A stretch of DNA of 64,000 bases from Pantoea deleyi. GTDB taxonomy: Bacteria; Pseudomonadota; Gammaproteobacteria; Enterobacterales; Enterobacteriaceae. The stretch lies in NCBI RefSeq assembly GCF_022647325.1, contig NZ_CP071405.1, forward strand, positions 3,348,001-3,412,000, given 5' to 3'. Below the pieces are notes generated by a model. That model searched no databases, was not told the DNA's origin, and saw nothing but the letters and a program-made list of their open reading frames with translations. The translations under genes were made by a program, and so were the position numbers. Positions 8,260 through 17,772 of the stretch are shown here, one piece after another. Positions within the stretch are counted from its first letter, which is position 1, and each line of letters starts with the position of its first letter.

Positions 8260-9501
8260 TTACGGCTGGGCGTTTTTCTCGCCCAGCATCGCCTTCACCA
8301 GCTCAATGCAGCGCAGGAAGCGGGTGTCATAATCATCTTCCTGAACGTGCAGAAAATCGATGTTATTTTCCCGCAGCATCGTCACCAGCATCGACTGAAA
8401 CTCCCGACGATCCACCGAACTGCCCAGACTGCGCAATCCATCGGCAACCCAGGGCACGTTGTTTTCCAGCAGGATCACCAGATCAAAACGATATTCGTCG
8501 ATCAGCGCCTGCACAAAGGGATGTTCACGCCCCTCATACTTCAGACAGAACGCCTGCGTGGTCACGAAATCGGTGTCGATAAACGCCACTTTATTGGCAT
8601 ATTTTACGGCGAAATCGATGTACTGCGCCTGCCCCAGCGCGATCTTGTCGTAATCGGAATATTGCAGCGCCATCTCGTCGCCGCCCAGATGGGAGAAGAC
8701 GTAGTCGCGGCCATACTCCCAGGCGCTGGTGGTATTGAAGATGTTGGCGAGTTTGTTGACCAGCGTCGATTTGCCGCTGGATTCTCCGCCGAGGATCGCC
8801 ACGGTGCGGACAAAGAACGGTTTTACTTCGGTGGGAATGTAGTCCCAGAAGCGGAACGGATCCTGACGGATCTGCGCGCCGCTGATGCTCATAAAGGATC
8901 GGCTGGGATCGACCAGCACGGTCTGAATCCCCAGATGCTGCTGATACATCTCGGCATCGGGCGCTTCGCTGGTGTAGATACAGTCCGCCGTAATCCCCTG
9001 TTCGCTGAGGAACGCACTGACGCCCCTGCTCCAGACATCCCAGCCGTGCGGATAAGGCTCAATGCCCTCTTCGTCGAAAGCGTGGATGCGGATATTTTTC
9101 TGATACTTAAAGGTCTGCAGCAGCCAGCGCAGGCGATCGCTGACCGTCGGCTGCTGGGACATCGCGCTGTTCTCAAACAGTTCACGGTCGCGCGGCTCGT
9201 CGTAGCCCATGATGATATGCAGCTCATCCACCTGGCTGCAGGCGCGCTGGATCAGATAGATATGGCCGGTGTGCAGCGGATAGAACTTACCGAATATCAC
9301 CCCTATCCGTTTGTCCCGGCGCGGAAACTCCAGGCCCAGAAAGCGGTGCAGCGCCTCCAGCTTCTGAGCGCTGGGGCTTTTAATTTTGGCATTGAGCAAC
9401 TGGCTCAGATAGCCTTTCGTCATGCCGCTGGCATCAGCGACCTGTTGCAGCGTGTGACCCTGCTGGCGGATGGCCGTTTTCAGATATTCAAACGACGACA
9501 T
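8260..9501 (-). CDS. nadR: Trifunctional NAD biosynthesis regulator NadR
   Basis: 413 residues. Residues 1-60 form a Cro-like helix-turn-helix (LQQVADASGMTKGYLSQLL) that represses NAD synthesis genes. Residues about 63-225 are an NMN adenylyltransferase with GKFYPLHTGH at 71-80 and SISGAQIR at 205-212. The C-terminal ribosylnicotinamide kinase has Walker A GGESSGKST at 238-246. NadR senses NAD and salvages nicotinamide riboside. It follows radA in the serB-radA-nadR order known from E. coli. Confidence 0.96.
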   Translation of the reverse strand: MSSFEYLKTAIRQQGHTLQQVADASGMTKGYLSQLLNAKIKSPSAQKLEALHRFLGLEFPRRDKRIGVIFGKFYPLHTGHIYLIQRACSQVDELHIIMGYDEPRDRELFENSAMSQQPTVSDRLRWLLQTFKYQKNIRIHAFDEEGIEPYPHGWDVWSRGVSAFLSEQGITADCIYTSEAPDAEMYQQHLGIQTVLVDPSRSFMSISGAQIRQDPFRFWDYIPTEVKPFFVRTVAILGGESSGKSTLVNKLANIFNTTSAWEYGRDYVFSHLGGDEMALQYSDYDKIALGQAQYIDFAVKYANKVAFIDTDFVTTQAFCLKYEGREHPFVQALIDEYRFDLVILLENNVPWVADGLRSLGSSVDRREFQSMLVTMLRENNIDFLHVQEDDYDTRFLRCIELVKAMLGEKNAQP

Positions 9502-9576
9502 GTCGTGCCTCCTGCATCAATGCGGTTAAGGTGCGTCCGGCCTGCCCTGCACTCCGGCTGACAGGCCGCAGGCGCG

Positions 9577-10959
9577 TTACAGTTCGTCCAGAATGGCCAG
9601 CGCATCGGCCAGCTTCTTCACGCTGAACACCTGCATCCCGGCAATCGGTTTTTTCGGTGCGTTGCCGGCGGGCACAATCGCGCGTCTGAAGCCGTGCTTC
9701 GCCGCTTCGGAGATGCGTTCCTGGCCGCTGGGCACCGGACGGATTTCACCGGCCAGGCCGACTTCGCCGAAGATCACCAGATCCTGCGGCAGCGGACGGT
9801 CGCGCAGACTCGATACCATCGACAGCATCAGCGCCAGGTCCGCACCGGTTTCGGTGACCTTCACGCCGCCGACGACGTTGACGAACACATCCTGGTCCGC
9901 CATCTGCAGTCCACCGTGTCGATGCAGCACGGCCAGCAGAATCGCCAGACGGTTCTGCTCCAGCCCGACCGCCACACGGCGCGGATTGCCCATCATCGAG
10001 TGATCGACCAGCGCCTGAATCTCCACCAGCAGCGGCCGCGTTCCCTCCCACAGCACCATCACGGAGCTGCCGGAAGTCACCTCTTCGCCGCGCGACAGAA
10101 AGATCGCTGAGGGGTTGCTGACTTCGCGCATGCCCTGCTCGGTCATGGCAAACACGCCCAGTTCATTGACCGCGCCGAAGCGGTTTTTGTGGCTGCGCAG
10201 CGTGCGGAAGCGGGAATCGGCATCGCCATCCAGCAGCACCGAACAGTCGATGCAGTGCTCCAGCACTTTCGGCCCCGCCAGCGAACCATCTTTGGTGACG
10301 TGGCCGACCATAATGATCGCGACGCCGCGCGTTTTGGCAAAGCGCGTCAGATAGGCGGCGGTTTCGCGCACCTGGGCGACGCTGCCGGGTGACGACTGGA
10401 TCTCCGCCATATGCATCACCTGGATCGAGTCGATCACCATCAGTTGCGGCTGCTCCTGCTCGGCGATCAGGCAGATCTGCTCAATGCTGGTTTCCGACAG
10501 CATATTCACATTTTCGGTGGGCAATCCCAGACGATGGGCGCGCATCGCGACCTGTTGCAGCGACTCTTCACCGGTCACGTAGAGGGTTTTCATCCCCTCC
10601 GACAGCCGGCACATCACCTGCAGCAGCAGCGTCGATTTCCCGGCGCCAGGGTTGCCGCCGATCAGGATCGCGCTGCCCGGCACGACGCCGCCGCCCAGCA
10701 CCCGGTCAAACTCTTTGAAGGTGGAGGAGAAACGCGGCAGCGCCTCCAGGCTGATTTCAGAGAGTTTCTGCACCCGGCTGGTGCCGGCGCTGCCGGCGTA
10801 ACCGCTCAGGCGCTCGTTACGCGCAGCCGCAGGCGAGGCGGCGATGCGCACCTCGGTGATGGTGTTCCAGGCGTGACAGGCGCTGCATTGCCCCTGCCAG
10901 CGTGGGTAATCTGCGCCACATTCGTTACAGACAAATGCGCGTTTTGCCGCTTTGGCCAA
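9577..10959 (-). CDS. radA: DNA repair and branch-migration ATPase RadA
   Basis: 460 residues. An N-terminal C4 zinc finger uses Cys11, Cys14, Cys25 and Cys28; the RecA-like ATPase has Walker A GGNPGAGKST at 101-110; the RadA signature KNRFG is at 258-262; the C-terminal Lon-like domain follows. RadA processes recombination intermediates. It lies 13 bases after serB and is probably co-transcribed with it. Confidence 0.96.
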   Translation of the reverse strand: MAKAAKRAFVCNECGADYPRWQGQCSACHAWNTITEVRIAASPAAARNERLSGYAGSAGTSRVQKLSEISLEALPRFSSTFKEFDRVLGGGVVPGSAILIGGNPGAGKSTLLLQVMCRLSEGMKTLYVTGEESLQQVAMRAHRLGLPTENVNMLSETSIEQICLIAEQEQPQLMVIDSIQVMHMAEIQSSPGSVAQVRETAAYLTRFAKTRGVAIIMVGHVTKDGSLAGPKVLEHCIDCSVLLDGDADSRFRTLRSHKNRFGAVNELGVFAMTEQGMREVSNPSAIFLSRGEEVTSGSSVMVLWEGTRPLLVEIQALVDHSMMGNPRRVAVGLEQNRLAILLAVLHRHGGLQMADQDVFVNVVGGVKVTETGADLALMLSMVSSLRDRPLPQDLVIFGEVGLAGEIRPVPSGQERISEAAKHGFRRAIVPAGNAPKKPIAGMQVFSVKKLADALAILDEL

Positions 10960-10972
10960 ATCAATACCTCAG

Positions 10973-11950
10973 TTAACGCTCTTCGTGGATCAGGCTGCCG
11001 GTCAGGATGCAGAACACCCCCATAAGATCGGCATGGCGAATGGTGACCGCAGTCTGTTCATTCACCTTAGGTTTAGCATGGAACGCAATGCCCAGCGCGG
11101 CGGCTTTGATCATCGGCAGGTCATTGGCTCCATCGCCGATCGCCACCGTCTGCTCCGGCGCGATGTTAAAACGCTGCGCCAGCTTCTTCAGGGTATCGGC
11201 TTTGTATTGTGCGTCGACAATCGGTCCCAGCACCTTGCCGGTGAGCTTGCCGTCGCGAATCTCAAGCTCATTGGCCGCCACCGCCGACAGATGCAGCCTG
11301 TCACGCAGGTATTCGGCGTAGTAGGTAAAGCCGCCGGACGCGATGGCGACCTGCCAGCCCAGCGCCTGCAGTTTCTGCGTCAGCGTCGTCAGGCCTGGCA
11401 TCAGCGGCAGGGCATCACGCACCTGCATCAGGATATTGGCGTCTGAGCCCTGCAGGGCCGCCACGCGCTCGCGCAGGCTGGCAGCGAAGTCGAGTTCGCC
11501 GCGCATCGCGCGCTCCGTCACGTCCGCCACCTGTTCGCCGCAGCCCGCCAGTTTTGCGATCTCGTCGATGCATTCGATCTGAATCGCGGTCGAATCCATA
11601 TCCATCACCAGCAGGCCCGGCGCTTTCAGCCACGGGATTTTACCCAGCGGCGCCACGTCCAGTCCGGCGTCGTGCGCCAGCCGGGTGGCAAACGGCGTCA
11701 GCGATCCCGCCAGGCGAATCACCTGATACTCATCGACGTTCCAGGCGCTGACGATCACCATCGCGGCACCCAGCTGATGCTGATAATCGGTCAGACGCTG
11801 CTTATCCAGCCCGCGGCCATACAGCAGCCAGCCGGTGCGGCCAGCGCGATAATCCAGCGGCATCACTTCATCACCGCTAAGAGAAAGGGGCAAACCCGGC
11901 CAGAGAGAGACGTCGGCGGGAAGATCGCACCAGGTTAAACGATTTGGCAT
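10973..11950 (-). CDS. serB: Phosphoserine phosphatase SerB
   Basis: 325 residues, last step of L-serine synthesis. The HAD nucleophile motif DMDST is at residues 117-121, GDGANDLPM is the third HAD motif, and an N-terminal regulatory part precedes the catalytic domain. The frame is open upstream to 12043, but E. coli SerB begins MPNITWCDLP, matching the Met at 11950, so the longer version is rejected. First gene of serB-radA-nadR; divergent from ytjB. Confidence 0.96.
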   Translation of the reverse strand: MPNRLTWCDLPADVSLWPGLPLSLSGDEVMPLDYRAGRTGWLLYGRGLDKQRLTDYQHQLGAAMVIVSAWNVDEYQVIRLAGSLTPFATRLAHDAGLDVAPLGKIPWLKAPGLLVMDMDSTAIQIECIDEIAKLAGCGEQVADVTERAMRGELDFAASLRERVAALQGSDANILMQVRDALPLMPGLTTLTQKLQALGWQVAIASGGFTYYAEYLRDRLHLSAVAANELEIRDGKLTGKVLGPIVDAQYKADTLKKLAQRFNIAPEQTVAIGDGANDLPMIKAAALGIAFHAKPKVNEQTAVTIRHADLMGVFCILTGSLIHEER

Positions 11951-12057
11951 CACAGCTCCTGTAGGGACAACAAAACCACGCAAGAGGCTACCTTGTCTGC
12001 GCCGCTTCTGGCAACATAATCTCCAGGCTTTCTGTTGTGACATGACCCGGATGATTA

Positions 12058-12708
12058 ATGGCTAAAACCGCACTGAAATTTCGCTTGCATCGAACCGTGA
12101 TCGTGCTCATCTCGATGGCGCTGCTGGTCGTCCTGATGCAGGGCGCATCCTGGTTCAGTCTGGGTCATCAGATGGCGCGGTCTGAACAGGTCGAGGAGCT
12201 GGCGCATACCCTCACCAGTCAGGTGGCGTTCAGCCTTAAGCCGTTGATGGATAACAGCGAAAATAACCGCAATCAGATCGAAGCGATCCTGAACCAGATG
12301 ACGGCAAACAGCCGTATTCTGGATGCGTCGGTCTATGACGGCGACGGCAGCCTGGTGGCGCACAGCGGCGAGAATATCAACGTCCGCGACCGGCTGGCGC
12401 TCGACGGGCAGCGGGCGGGCAGCTATTTCAACCATCAGATTGTGCAGCCGCTGGACGGCAGCGATGGCCCGCTCGGCTTTCTGCGCGTAACGCTCGACAC
12501 CCATGTGCTGGTCACCGACTCACATCAGGTCGATAACACCACCAATATTCTGCGCCTGATGATGCTGCTGGCACTGGCCATCGGCATTATCCTCTCCCGC
12601 ACCCTGCTGCGCCATCGCCGCACCCGCTGGCAGCAGTCGCCGTTTCTGCTGACCGCCAGCACGCCGGTGCAAGAGGATCGTGATGACGATGAAGAGAAGA
12701 AAGCGTAG
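12058..12708 (+). CDS. ytjB: YtjB (SMP) family inner-membrane protein
   Basis: 216 residues, close to E. coli YtjB (Smp). A first membrane helix lies at about residues 12-32, followed by an extracytoplasmic domain of about 130 residues and a second helix near 165-180, then a polar, acidic tail (DRDDDEEKKA). Divergent from serB as in E. coli. The biochemical role is not clear from sequence. Confidence 0.9.
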   Translation: MAKTALKFRLHRTVIVLISMALLVVLMQGASWFSLGHQMARSEQVEELAHTLTSQVAFSLKPLMDNSENNRNQIEAILNQMTANSRILDASVYDGDGSLVAHSGENINVRDRLALDGQRAGSYFNHQIVQPLDGSDGPLGFLRVTLDTHVLVTDSHQVDNTTNILRLMMLLALAIGIILSRTLLRHRRTRWQQSPFLLTASTPVQEDRDDDEEKKA

Positions 12709-12736
12709 CGCGCTGGCGTCAGGATCGCGATAAACG

Positions 12737-12762
12737 AAAAGGCCCGCTATGCGGGCCTTTTT
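12737..12762. terminator. Bidirectional terminator between ytjB and yjjG
   Basis: AAAAGGCCCGC and GCGGGCCTTTT form an 11-bp perfect stem with a 3-base loop, with A- and T-runs on the two sides. It lies between two converging genes and should serve both. Confidence 0.9.
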
Positions 12763-12794
12763 GATCGGCAGGCGATCGCGGAGTGCGGCGTCGA

Positions 12795-13475
12795 TCAGCC
12801 GACCAGCAGCGCTTCCAGTTCGGCCAGCGATTTGATCTGCCAGGTCGGTTTGATCTGTTCCGGCAGCGGCCGGGTGCCGTGATCCAGCCAGCAGGTCTTC
12901 AGACCGGCGTTCATGCCGCCCAGAATGTCCGATTCCGGCGTATCACCGACCATCAGTACCCGCTGACGATCCGGATTGCCCAGCTGTTCCAGCGCATAAT
13001 CAAAAATCGCTGCCGCCGGTTTAGGCACGCCGACCTGCTCAGAGATCACCAGCGCCGAGAAGTAATCGCGGAAGCCGGTACGCTCCAGGCGGGTCTGCTG
13101 CAGGGCGGTGAAGCCGTTGGTGATGATGCCCATCTTCACCCGCCCGTGCAGGTGGTTCATCAGGCTGACCGCGCCCGGCAGCGGCGTGCAGATCTCCCCC
13201 ATTGCGCTGAGGAAGCCGCTGTTGAGGATCTCCGGGGCGACGCTGAGCTTTTCGCTCCAGTGGTTAAACCGCTGCGTCTGCAGCTGTAGCGCCGAAATCG
13301 TGCCGTTCTGGTAATCGACCCAGAGCGGTTTGTTTATCGCCTGGTAGTCGCTGTAGTCCTGGTCGGTAAACTGCACATCGTAACCCGCGAACAGGCGCTG
13401 CAGCCCGGCGAAGGCGTCGAAATGAAAAAGGGTATCGTCTGCATCAAACAGGATGCAATCCCAGTGTTCTGACAT
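12795..13475 (-). CDS. yjjG: HAD-family pyrimidine nucleotidase YjjG
   Basis: 226 residues. The HAD motif DADDT sits at residues 11-15, with Asp11 as nucleophile, and [13 protein letters not shown] is the C-terminal magnesium-binding motif. E. coli YjjG hydrolyses dUMP, dTMP and UMP and protects against mutagenic pyrimidine analogues. It follows rimI by 18 bases. In E. coli prfC is the next gene; here ytjB is. Confidence 0.93.
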   Translation of the reverse strand: MSEHWDCILFDADDTLFHFDAFAGLQRLFAGYDVQFTDQDYSDYQAINKPLWVDYQNGTISALQLQTQRFNHWSEKLSVAPEILNSGFLSAMGEICTPLPGAVSLMNHLHGRVKMGIITNGFTALQQTRLERTGFRDYFSALVISEQVGVPKPAAAIFDYALEQLGNPDRQRVLMVGDTPESDILGGMNAGLKTCWLDHGTRPLPEQIKPTWQIKSLAELEALLVG

Positions 13476-13493
13476 GAAAGCTCCTTTATGCGG

Positions 13494-13934
13494 CTACAGC
13501 GTCAGCGCCATAAGGATGGCATCTTCACGGCCGCTGGCAGTGGGATAGTAGTCAGGGCGACGACTGACCTGATTGAAGCCAAGCTGCTCATAGAGCGCGA
13601 TTGCGGGCAGGTTTGAGGCCCGCACTTCCAGCCACAGCGTCAGCACATCGCGTTTGATCAACGCCTCGATCAGATGCTGCAACAGCTGACGGCCTAATCC
13701 CCGACGCTGAAAGGCGGGATCGACCGCAATATTGAACAGGGAGGCTTCGTCGAGGACGACCTGGGTAATAGCGAAGGCGGCCATTTTGTCGCCGACGTCG
13801 AGTCGCAGATTGAGGAAGCGCTCGCCCTGATTGCTGGCAAAGGTCTGTTCACGCCAGGGAAACGCGTGGCTGCGGCACTCGATCGCAAAGGCTTCCGCCA
13901 GATCGTCAGGGGTGAGGAAAGAGATGGCTGTCAT
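13494..13934 (-). CDS. rimI: Ribosomal protein S18 N-alpha-acetyltransferase RimI
   Basis: 146 residues of GNAT fold; the acetyl-CoA binding motif QRRGLGRQLL is at residues 76-85 and the family's Tyr-containing C-terminal part (IALYEQLGFNQVSRRPDYY) is present. RimI acetylates the N-terminus of ribosomal protein S18. Its first 29 bases overlap the end of holD, indicating a holD-rimI-yjjG operon as in E. coli. Confidence 0.95.
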   Translation of the reverse strand: MTAISFLTPDDLAEAFAIECRSHAFPWREQTFASNQGERFLNLRLDVGDKMAAFAITQVVLDEASLFNIAVDPAFQRRGLGRQLLQHLIEALIKRDVLTLWLEVRASNLPAIALYEQLGFNQVSRRPDYYPTASGREDAILMALTL

Positions 13935-14316
13935 AGTTACACATCTGTTGCCAGAGCGCGCGTCGGGCGACGCCGCTGCTGATCAGTTCATTAAAAGAGG
14001 CGCTGCTCAGTGCCACGCCATTGAAGGTCTGTTCGCTCTCAACACCCAGCAGCCAGCCCGCACAGTTCAGCGTTTCCGGCAGCATCTGCAGCTGATCCGG
14101 CGTAACGGTCATCACCTGAGCAGGCTGCAGATGAAGCGCATGCAGCACGTCGCGCATCAGCGGCTCATCCAGACCGGGGGGCGCCTCCGCGACAATAATT
14201 AGCTGCGTGTCCGGGGCCAGCGTGACGGCAATTTCGCCCTGAAGCACGCGCGGGCGGCGCAGTTGATACTGCGTAATTCCCATTTGCTGTAAAAGCCAGT
14301 CGCGCCTGGACGTCAT
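13906..14316 (-). CDS. holD: DNA polymerase III psi subunit HolD
   Basis: 136 residues, matching E. coli HolD in length. The start at 14316 gives [19 protein letters not shown], the region that binds the chi subunit; the frame is open upstream but that extension has no family counterpart. HolD with HolC links the clamp loader to SSB. Divergent from rsmC, about 106 bp away. Confidence 0.94.
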   Translation of the reverse strand: MTSRRDWLLQQMGITQYQLRRPRVLQGEIAVTLAPDTQLIIVAEAPPGLDEPLMRDVLHALHLQPAQVMTVTPDQLQMLPETLNCAGWLLGVESEQTFNGVALSSASFNELISSGVARRALWQQMCNYDSHLFPHP

Positions 14317-14422
14317 GGTGTTACCTGTTCTGCTGCCTGATTGCGACGCTATGCTAGCAAACCCATCGAACATGCGCCAACAAAGCACTATAATCCCCGC
14401 TCAGATCTTACAGGAGCCCTAC

Positions 14423-15454
14423 ATGTCTGCTTTTTCCCCGGCCAGCGAAGTTATTCTGCGCCACAGTGATGAATTTACCGCCCGCCATGTCTTATTTGCT
14501 GGCGATCTGCAGGATGACCTGCCCGCTCAGCTGGAAACCGCCTCATCGCGCGTTCACACCCAGCAATATCATCACTGGCAAAACCTGAGCCGCCGCATGG
14601 GCGAACAGGCCCGTTACGGCCTGGTGGCGCAGGCGGAAGATGTGCAGGGCTGCGACACGCTGATCTACTTCTGGACCAAAAATAAGCCGGAAGTGCAGTT
14701 CCAGCTGCAGAACCTGCTGTCACTGCTGCCGGTGGGCTGCGACGTGTTCGTGGTCGGTGAAAACCGCAGCGGCGTGCGCAGCGCGGAAGGCATGCTGGCG
14801 TCGTGGGTGAAGCTGGAGAAAATCGACAGCGCCCGCCGCTGTGGTCTCTATCATGGCCGCCTCGACACCCAGCCGGCGTTTGACGTCAGCGCCTTTGGTG
14901 ACCAGTACCCGCTGGATGATCTGACTATTCACACCCTGCCGGGCGTCTTCAGCCGTGATGGCCTGGACAGCGGCAGCGCCCTGCTGCTGTCGACCTTTAC
15001 CCCGCACACCAAAGGCAAAGTGCTGGATATGGGCTGTGGCGCGGGCGTGATGGCCGCTTCGCTCTCTGCCGTATCGCCTAAAGTCCGTCTCTGGCTGTGC
15101 GACGTCCATGCGGCGGCGATCGAAGCGAGTAAGGCGACGCTGGCCGCCAATGGCATCGAGGGTGAAGTTTTTGCCAGCAACGTCTTCTCTGACGTCACGG
15201 GCCGTTTCGATATGATTATCTCCAACCCGCCTTTCCATGAAGGGACGCAGACCAGCCTCGATGCGGCTCAGGCGCTGATCCGGGGTGCGGTGAAGCATCT
15301 GAACACCGGCGGTGAGCTGCGTATCGTGGCCAATACCTTCCTGCCCTATCCCCAGGTGCTGGATGAAACCTTCGGCAGCCATGAAGTGATCGCACAGACC
15401 GGTCGCTTTAAGGTCTATCGTGCCATCTATGGTCGTGGCGCCAGGGCGCGATAA
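14423..15454 (+). CDS. rsmC: 16S rRNA (guanine1207-N2)-methyltransferase RsmC
   Basis: 343 residues, the same length as E. coli RsmC. The C-terminal catalytic half has the SAM motif [12 protein letters not shown] near residue 200 and the N2-methyltransferase motif NPPFHEG at about 268-274. The N-terminal half is a degenerate methyltransferase fold. ATG 14423 is preceded by CAGGAG; the open frame upstream overlaps holD and is not used. Confidence 0.95.
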   Translation: MSAFSPASEVILRHSDEFTARHVLFAGDLQDDLPAQLETASSRVHTQQYHHWQNLSRRMGEQARYGLVAQAEDVQGCDTLIYFWTKNKPEVQFQLQNLLSLLPVGCDVFVVGENRSGVRSAEGMLASWVKLEKIDSARRCGLYHGRLDTQPAFDVSAFGDQYPLDDLTIHTLPGVFSRDGLDSGSALLLSTFTPHTKGKVLDMGCGAGVMAASLSAVSPKVRLWLCDVHAAAIEASKATLAANGIEGEVFASNVFSDVTGRFDMIISNPPFHEGTQTSLDAAQALIRGAVKHLNTGGELRIVANTFLPYPQVLDETFGSHEVIAQTGRFKVYRAIYGRGARAR

Positions 15455-15484
15455 GCGCTTTTTTTCGCCATTACCCGCATCGCC

Positions 15485-15524
15485 GGGCTGAAAACGTTGC
15501 TTTTTGCAGCAATCGTTTCAGCCC
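15485..15524. terminator. Long hairpin between rsmC and the tRNA promoter
   Basis: GGGCTGAAAACGTTGCT faces AGCAATCGTTTCAGCCC around a 6-base loop; 15 or more pairs form with a small slip. No U-tract follows. Possible rsmC terminator or RNA processing structure. Confidence 0.35.
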
Positions 15525-15537
15525 GACGAAATAGTTG

Positions 15538-15571
15538 TTGACGCAAAGAGTAAAATCTCTAGAATGCGCCT
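15538..15571 (+). promoter_or_regulatory. Promoter of the tRNA-Leu cluster
   Basis: TTGACG at 15538 and TAGAAT at 15560 are spaced 16 bases; the -10 is followed by GCGCCTCC, the GC-rich discriminator of stringently controlled stable-RNA promoters. The start would be near 15571, about 35 bases before the first tRNA. Confidence 0.8.
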
Positions 15572-15606
15572 CCGTGGTTGTAACATTCTCAGGGTGTTAC
15601 GGGTAT

Positions 15607-15693
15607 GCGAAGGTGGCGGAATTGGTAGACGCGCTAGCTTCAGGTGTTAGTGTCTTAACGGACGTGAGGGTTCAAGTCCCTCTCTTCGCACCA
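15607..15693 (+). tRNA. leuV: tRNA-Leu (CAG), copy 1
   Basis: 87-base class II tRNA with encoded CCA. Acceptor GCGAAGG pairs with TCTTCGC by the usual rules; the anticodon loop TTCAGGT gives CAG; a long variable arm (GTCTTAACGGAC) marks leucine. It is nearly the same as E. coli leuPQV, which also lie beside rsmC. The individual leuV/P/Q names are by position only. Confidence 0.96.
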
Positions 15694-15723
15694 AAATCAC
15701 ATGTTTCATATCGCGAGCACTGC

Positions 15724-15810
15724 GCGAAGGTGGCGGAATTGGTAGACGCGCTAGCTTCAGGTGTTAGTGTCTTAACGGACGTGAGGGTTCAAGTCCCTCT
15801 CTTCGCACCA
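15724..15810 (+). tRNA. leuP: tRNA-Leu (CAG), copy 2
   Basis: Identical in sequence to the copy at 15607-15693, including the CCA end, after a 30-base spacer. Part of the same tandem transcript. Confidence 0.96.
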
Positions 15811-15838
15811 ATGCGGTGATATGAAAAGACAACTCGAT

Positions 15839-15925
15839 GCGAAGGTGGCGGAATTGGTAGACGCGCTAGCTTCAGGTGTTAGTGTCTTAACGGACGTGAG
15901 GGTTCAAGTCCCTCTCTTCGCACCA
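15839..15925 (+). tRNA. leuQ: tRNA-Leu (CAG), copy 3
   Basis: Third identical 87-base copy with encoded CCA, 28 bases after the second. No clear terminator follows in the next 100 bases. Confidence 0.96.
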
Positions 15926-16047
15926 ACGTTGTCATTCTCAGGTCGTTCCCGGCCGCCTCTCTCTTCCCCTGCAGTTCCGTTTTCCTCTTTTACTCCACTG
16001 AGTTTTTAATTGATCGTCCTGCTCCGTTTTCCAGCTGATCTGCAGCG

Positions 16048-16332
16048 CTAGCTGAGTTGAAAGTTCACAGAGACAGCCGCCAGTCCGCCCGCTAACGCCA
16101 GACACGACGGCAGCAGCAGGTAATGACGCAGACGCCGGTTAAACAGCATCACGACGGTCAGCAGCAGCGCCACGGTCATCACCATCCGCCACTGGCTGAA
16201 GCTTGGCTCCCATAATGCAAACAGCGGCAACGCGATGCAGGGCAGCAGCACGCCCCAGGCGCTATCCAGTTTCTTACCCAGCGCCCAGCTGACGCCCCAC
16301 AGGCCGCAGGCTGCGACAATCGCTATTCCCAT
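16048..16332 (-). CDS. Small inner-membrane protein, YjjZ-like (DUF1435)
   Basis: 94 residues with three or so hydrophobic segments (residues 1-16, 24-42, 48-62, 70-85), so an integral membrane protein. A GAGG ribosome binding site lies 8 bases before the ATG. E. coli has the small membrane protein YjjZ between leuQPV and fhuF, and this gene occupies the same place. A Fur box sits 16 bases upstream of the start, so iron repression is likely. Function unknown. Confidence 0.65.
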   Translation of the reverse strand: MGIAIVAACGLWGVSWALGKKLDSAWGVLLPCIALPLFALWEPSFSQWRMVMTVALLLTVVMLFNRRLRHYLLLPSCLALAGGLAAVSVNFQLS

Positions 16333-16347
16333 GACAAAGCCTCAAAT

Positions 16348-16366
16348 GATAAGCATTCCCATTATC
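16348..16366. promoter_or_regulatory. Fur box upstream of the yjjZ-like gene
   Basis: GATAAGCATTCCCATTATC aligns with the 19-bp consensus GATAATGATAATCATTATC: both outer arms match well and the centre less so. It lies just upstream of the minus-strand yjjZ-like gene. Confidence 0.65.
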
Positions 16367-16551
16367 ATATAGCAGATTTTACCTCCCTGCAGCCTGTTTT
16401 TGTCGGTTCCGGACGCGAAGATGACAGACCAGTTGGAAAATGCTAGATTGCGGCCGATAATACTTTTAATAACAGCAATAATTATCTGACTGGCAGAAGC
16501 TATTCTGCCGGCTTGCGCTTTGGTATTTCAGGGTCGCCGCGAGTATTTACA

Positions 16552-17649
16552 ATGAAATTACAATCATATGAAGAGCTTAAACAGAGCAAATACCGCCTGT
16601 CGGTCATGCTTTTTCTGTTTCTTAATATCGCCATTTCACTCTTTTTTGTTCTGCCCGTAATTAACGTCGAAAACAGCGATACGACTCTGCCGCTCATCTG
16701 TATCATGGCATTCAGCGGCATCATGTTAATAACCTATTTAATCTGGCCAAAAGCAAAACTTCCCCTGCTAAATCCCGTGGCGCTGCTGCTCGGCGTGCTC
16801 TGGGCCTGGCACATTAATTATCGCTTTCATCAGATATTCTATTTCGATGGCGGCTTTCTTATTATCAGCTTAATCAGTCTGTTATTTATCAGTGCAATCG
16901 CCCTGAGTGATTATCTGGCGGCATTCTGGCTGCACGTTACCCCGCCGGTGGTGACCGTTGTGCTGCTCGACAATGCGCAGCATCTGCCGCTGATCCTGCT
17001 GACCATTGCCCTGCCGTTAATCGGATTTTCGCTTCAGCATCTGATGCGGCGGCGCGCCGACAATTTTACTCTGCGCCTGATGCATCAGCTCTATGAAGAG
17101 AAAGAGACCTTCAGCGATCTCAGCATGCTCGACCCACTGACCGGACTCTATAACCGGCGCGGGCTGAAGAACCGGCTCGACAATATCCTGCAGAATCACG
17201 CGGGCAGCCACTATGTGCTGCTGCTGGATATCGATCACTTCAAGGCCTACAACGACAACTACGGACATGCGATGGGCGACCAGGCGCTGGCGCGCGTCTC
17301 TGTCGCGATTCGGGATGCCGTGCGTTCACGCGATGTCGTTACCCGCTACGGCGGCGAAGAGTTTCTGGTGCTGATGACCAATGTGAACAGCTCGATTGCC
17401 CTGAAGCTGGCTGAGCGCATCCGTCAGTATGTGGTGGATTTAGAAATCCCCCACCTTTTCAACGAAACCGTGTCGACCCACGTCACCATCAGCGCCGGTA
17501 TTGCGCCCATCTATGATGATGAGTTTGATCAGGCCGTCGCCAATGCTGACAGCGCGCTCTACGTGGCTAAGAATCAGGGGCGCAATACCATCCTCGCCTG
17601 GGAAGATCTCCCACGACAGCCGCAACAGACCGCCAGCGAACCGGCCTGA
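16552..17649 (+). CDS. Membrane-bound diguanylate cyclase (GGDEF)
   Basis: 365 residues. About six hydrophobic helices fill residues 15-160, followed by a GGDEF domain that starts near DPLTGLYNRRG. The active site reads GGEEF at 267-271, compatible with activity, and RSRD five residues before it is the RxxD inhibitory site for product feedback. It should make cyclic di-GMP from two GTP. The ATG at 16552 is chosen over a TTG at 16513; neither has a good ribosome binding site. The gene is absent from this place in E. coli and sits between two Fur boxes and beside fhuF. Confidence 0.88.
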   Translation: MKLQSYEELKQSKYRLSVMLFLFLNIAISLFFVLPVINVENSDTTLPLICIMAFSGIMLITYLIWPKAKLPLLNPVALLLGVLWAWHINYRFHQIFYFDGGFLIISLISLLFISAIALSDYLAAFWLHVTPPVVTVVLLDNAQHLPLILLTIALPLIGFSLQHLMRRRADNFTLRLMHQLYEEKETFSDLSMLDPLTGLYNRRGLKNRLDNILQNHAGSHYVLLLDIDHFKAYNDNYGHAMGDQALARVSVAIRDAVRSRDVVTRYGGEEFLVLMTNVNSSIALKLAERIRQYVVDLEIPHLFNETVSTHVTISAGIAPIYDDEFDQAVANADSALYVAKNQGRNTILAWEDLPRQPQQTASEPA

Positions 17650-17772
17650 TTCAGCCGGTTATCAACAGATGACGCCGCGACAGGCCCTGCCCTGTCCGTG
17701 GCGGATGCCCCCGATAACGCCTGCGCGTTGCCCGCCAGCAGAAGATTTTTTGCGCGACTTGTAGAGTTAATC

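Noticed and set aside
8263..8290. CTGGGCG...CGCCCAG hairpin with a T-run as a terminator
   Set aside because: The T-run is in the loop, and the hairpin lies inside the nadR coding end.
15607..15925. Three near-identical units with short spacers as a CRISPR-like array
   Set aside because: Each unit folds as a full tRNA-Leu with CCA end.
15607..15925. tRNA-Leu cluster as attachment site of the phosphorothioation island
   Set aside because: The island lies 40 kb away with core genes between, and no partial tRNA copy is seen near 55 kb.
15535..16009. Short frames reading KVAELVDALASGVSVLTD three times
   Set aside because: This is the translation of the three tRNA-Leu genes, not a protein repeat.
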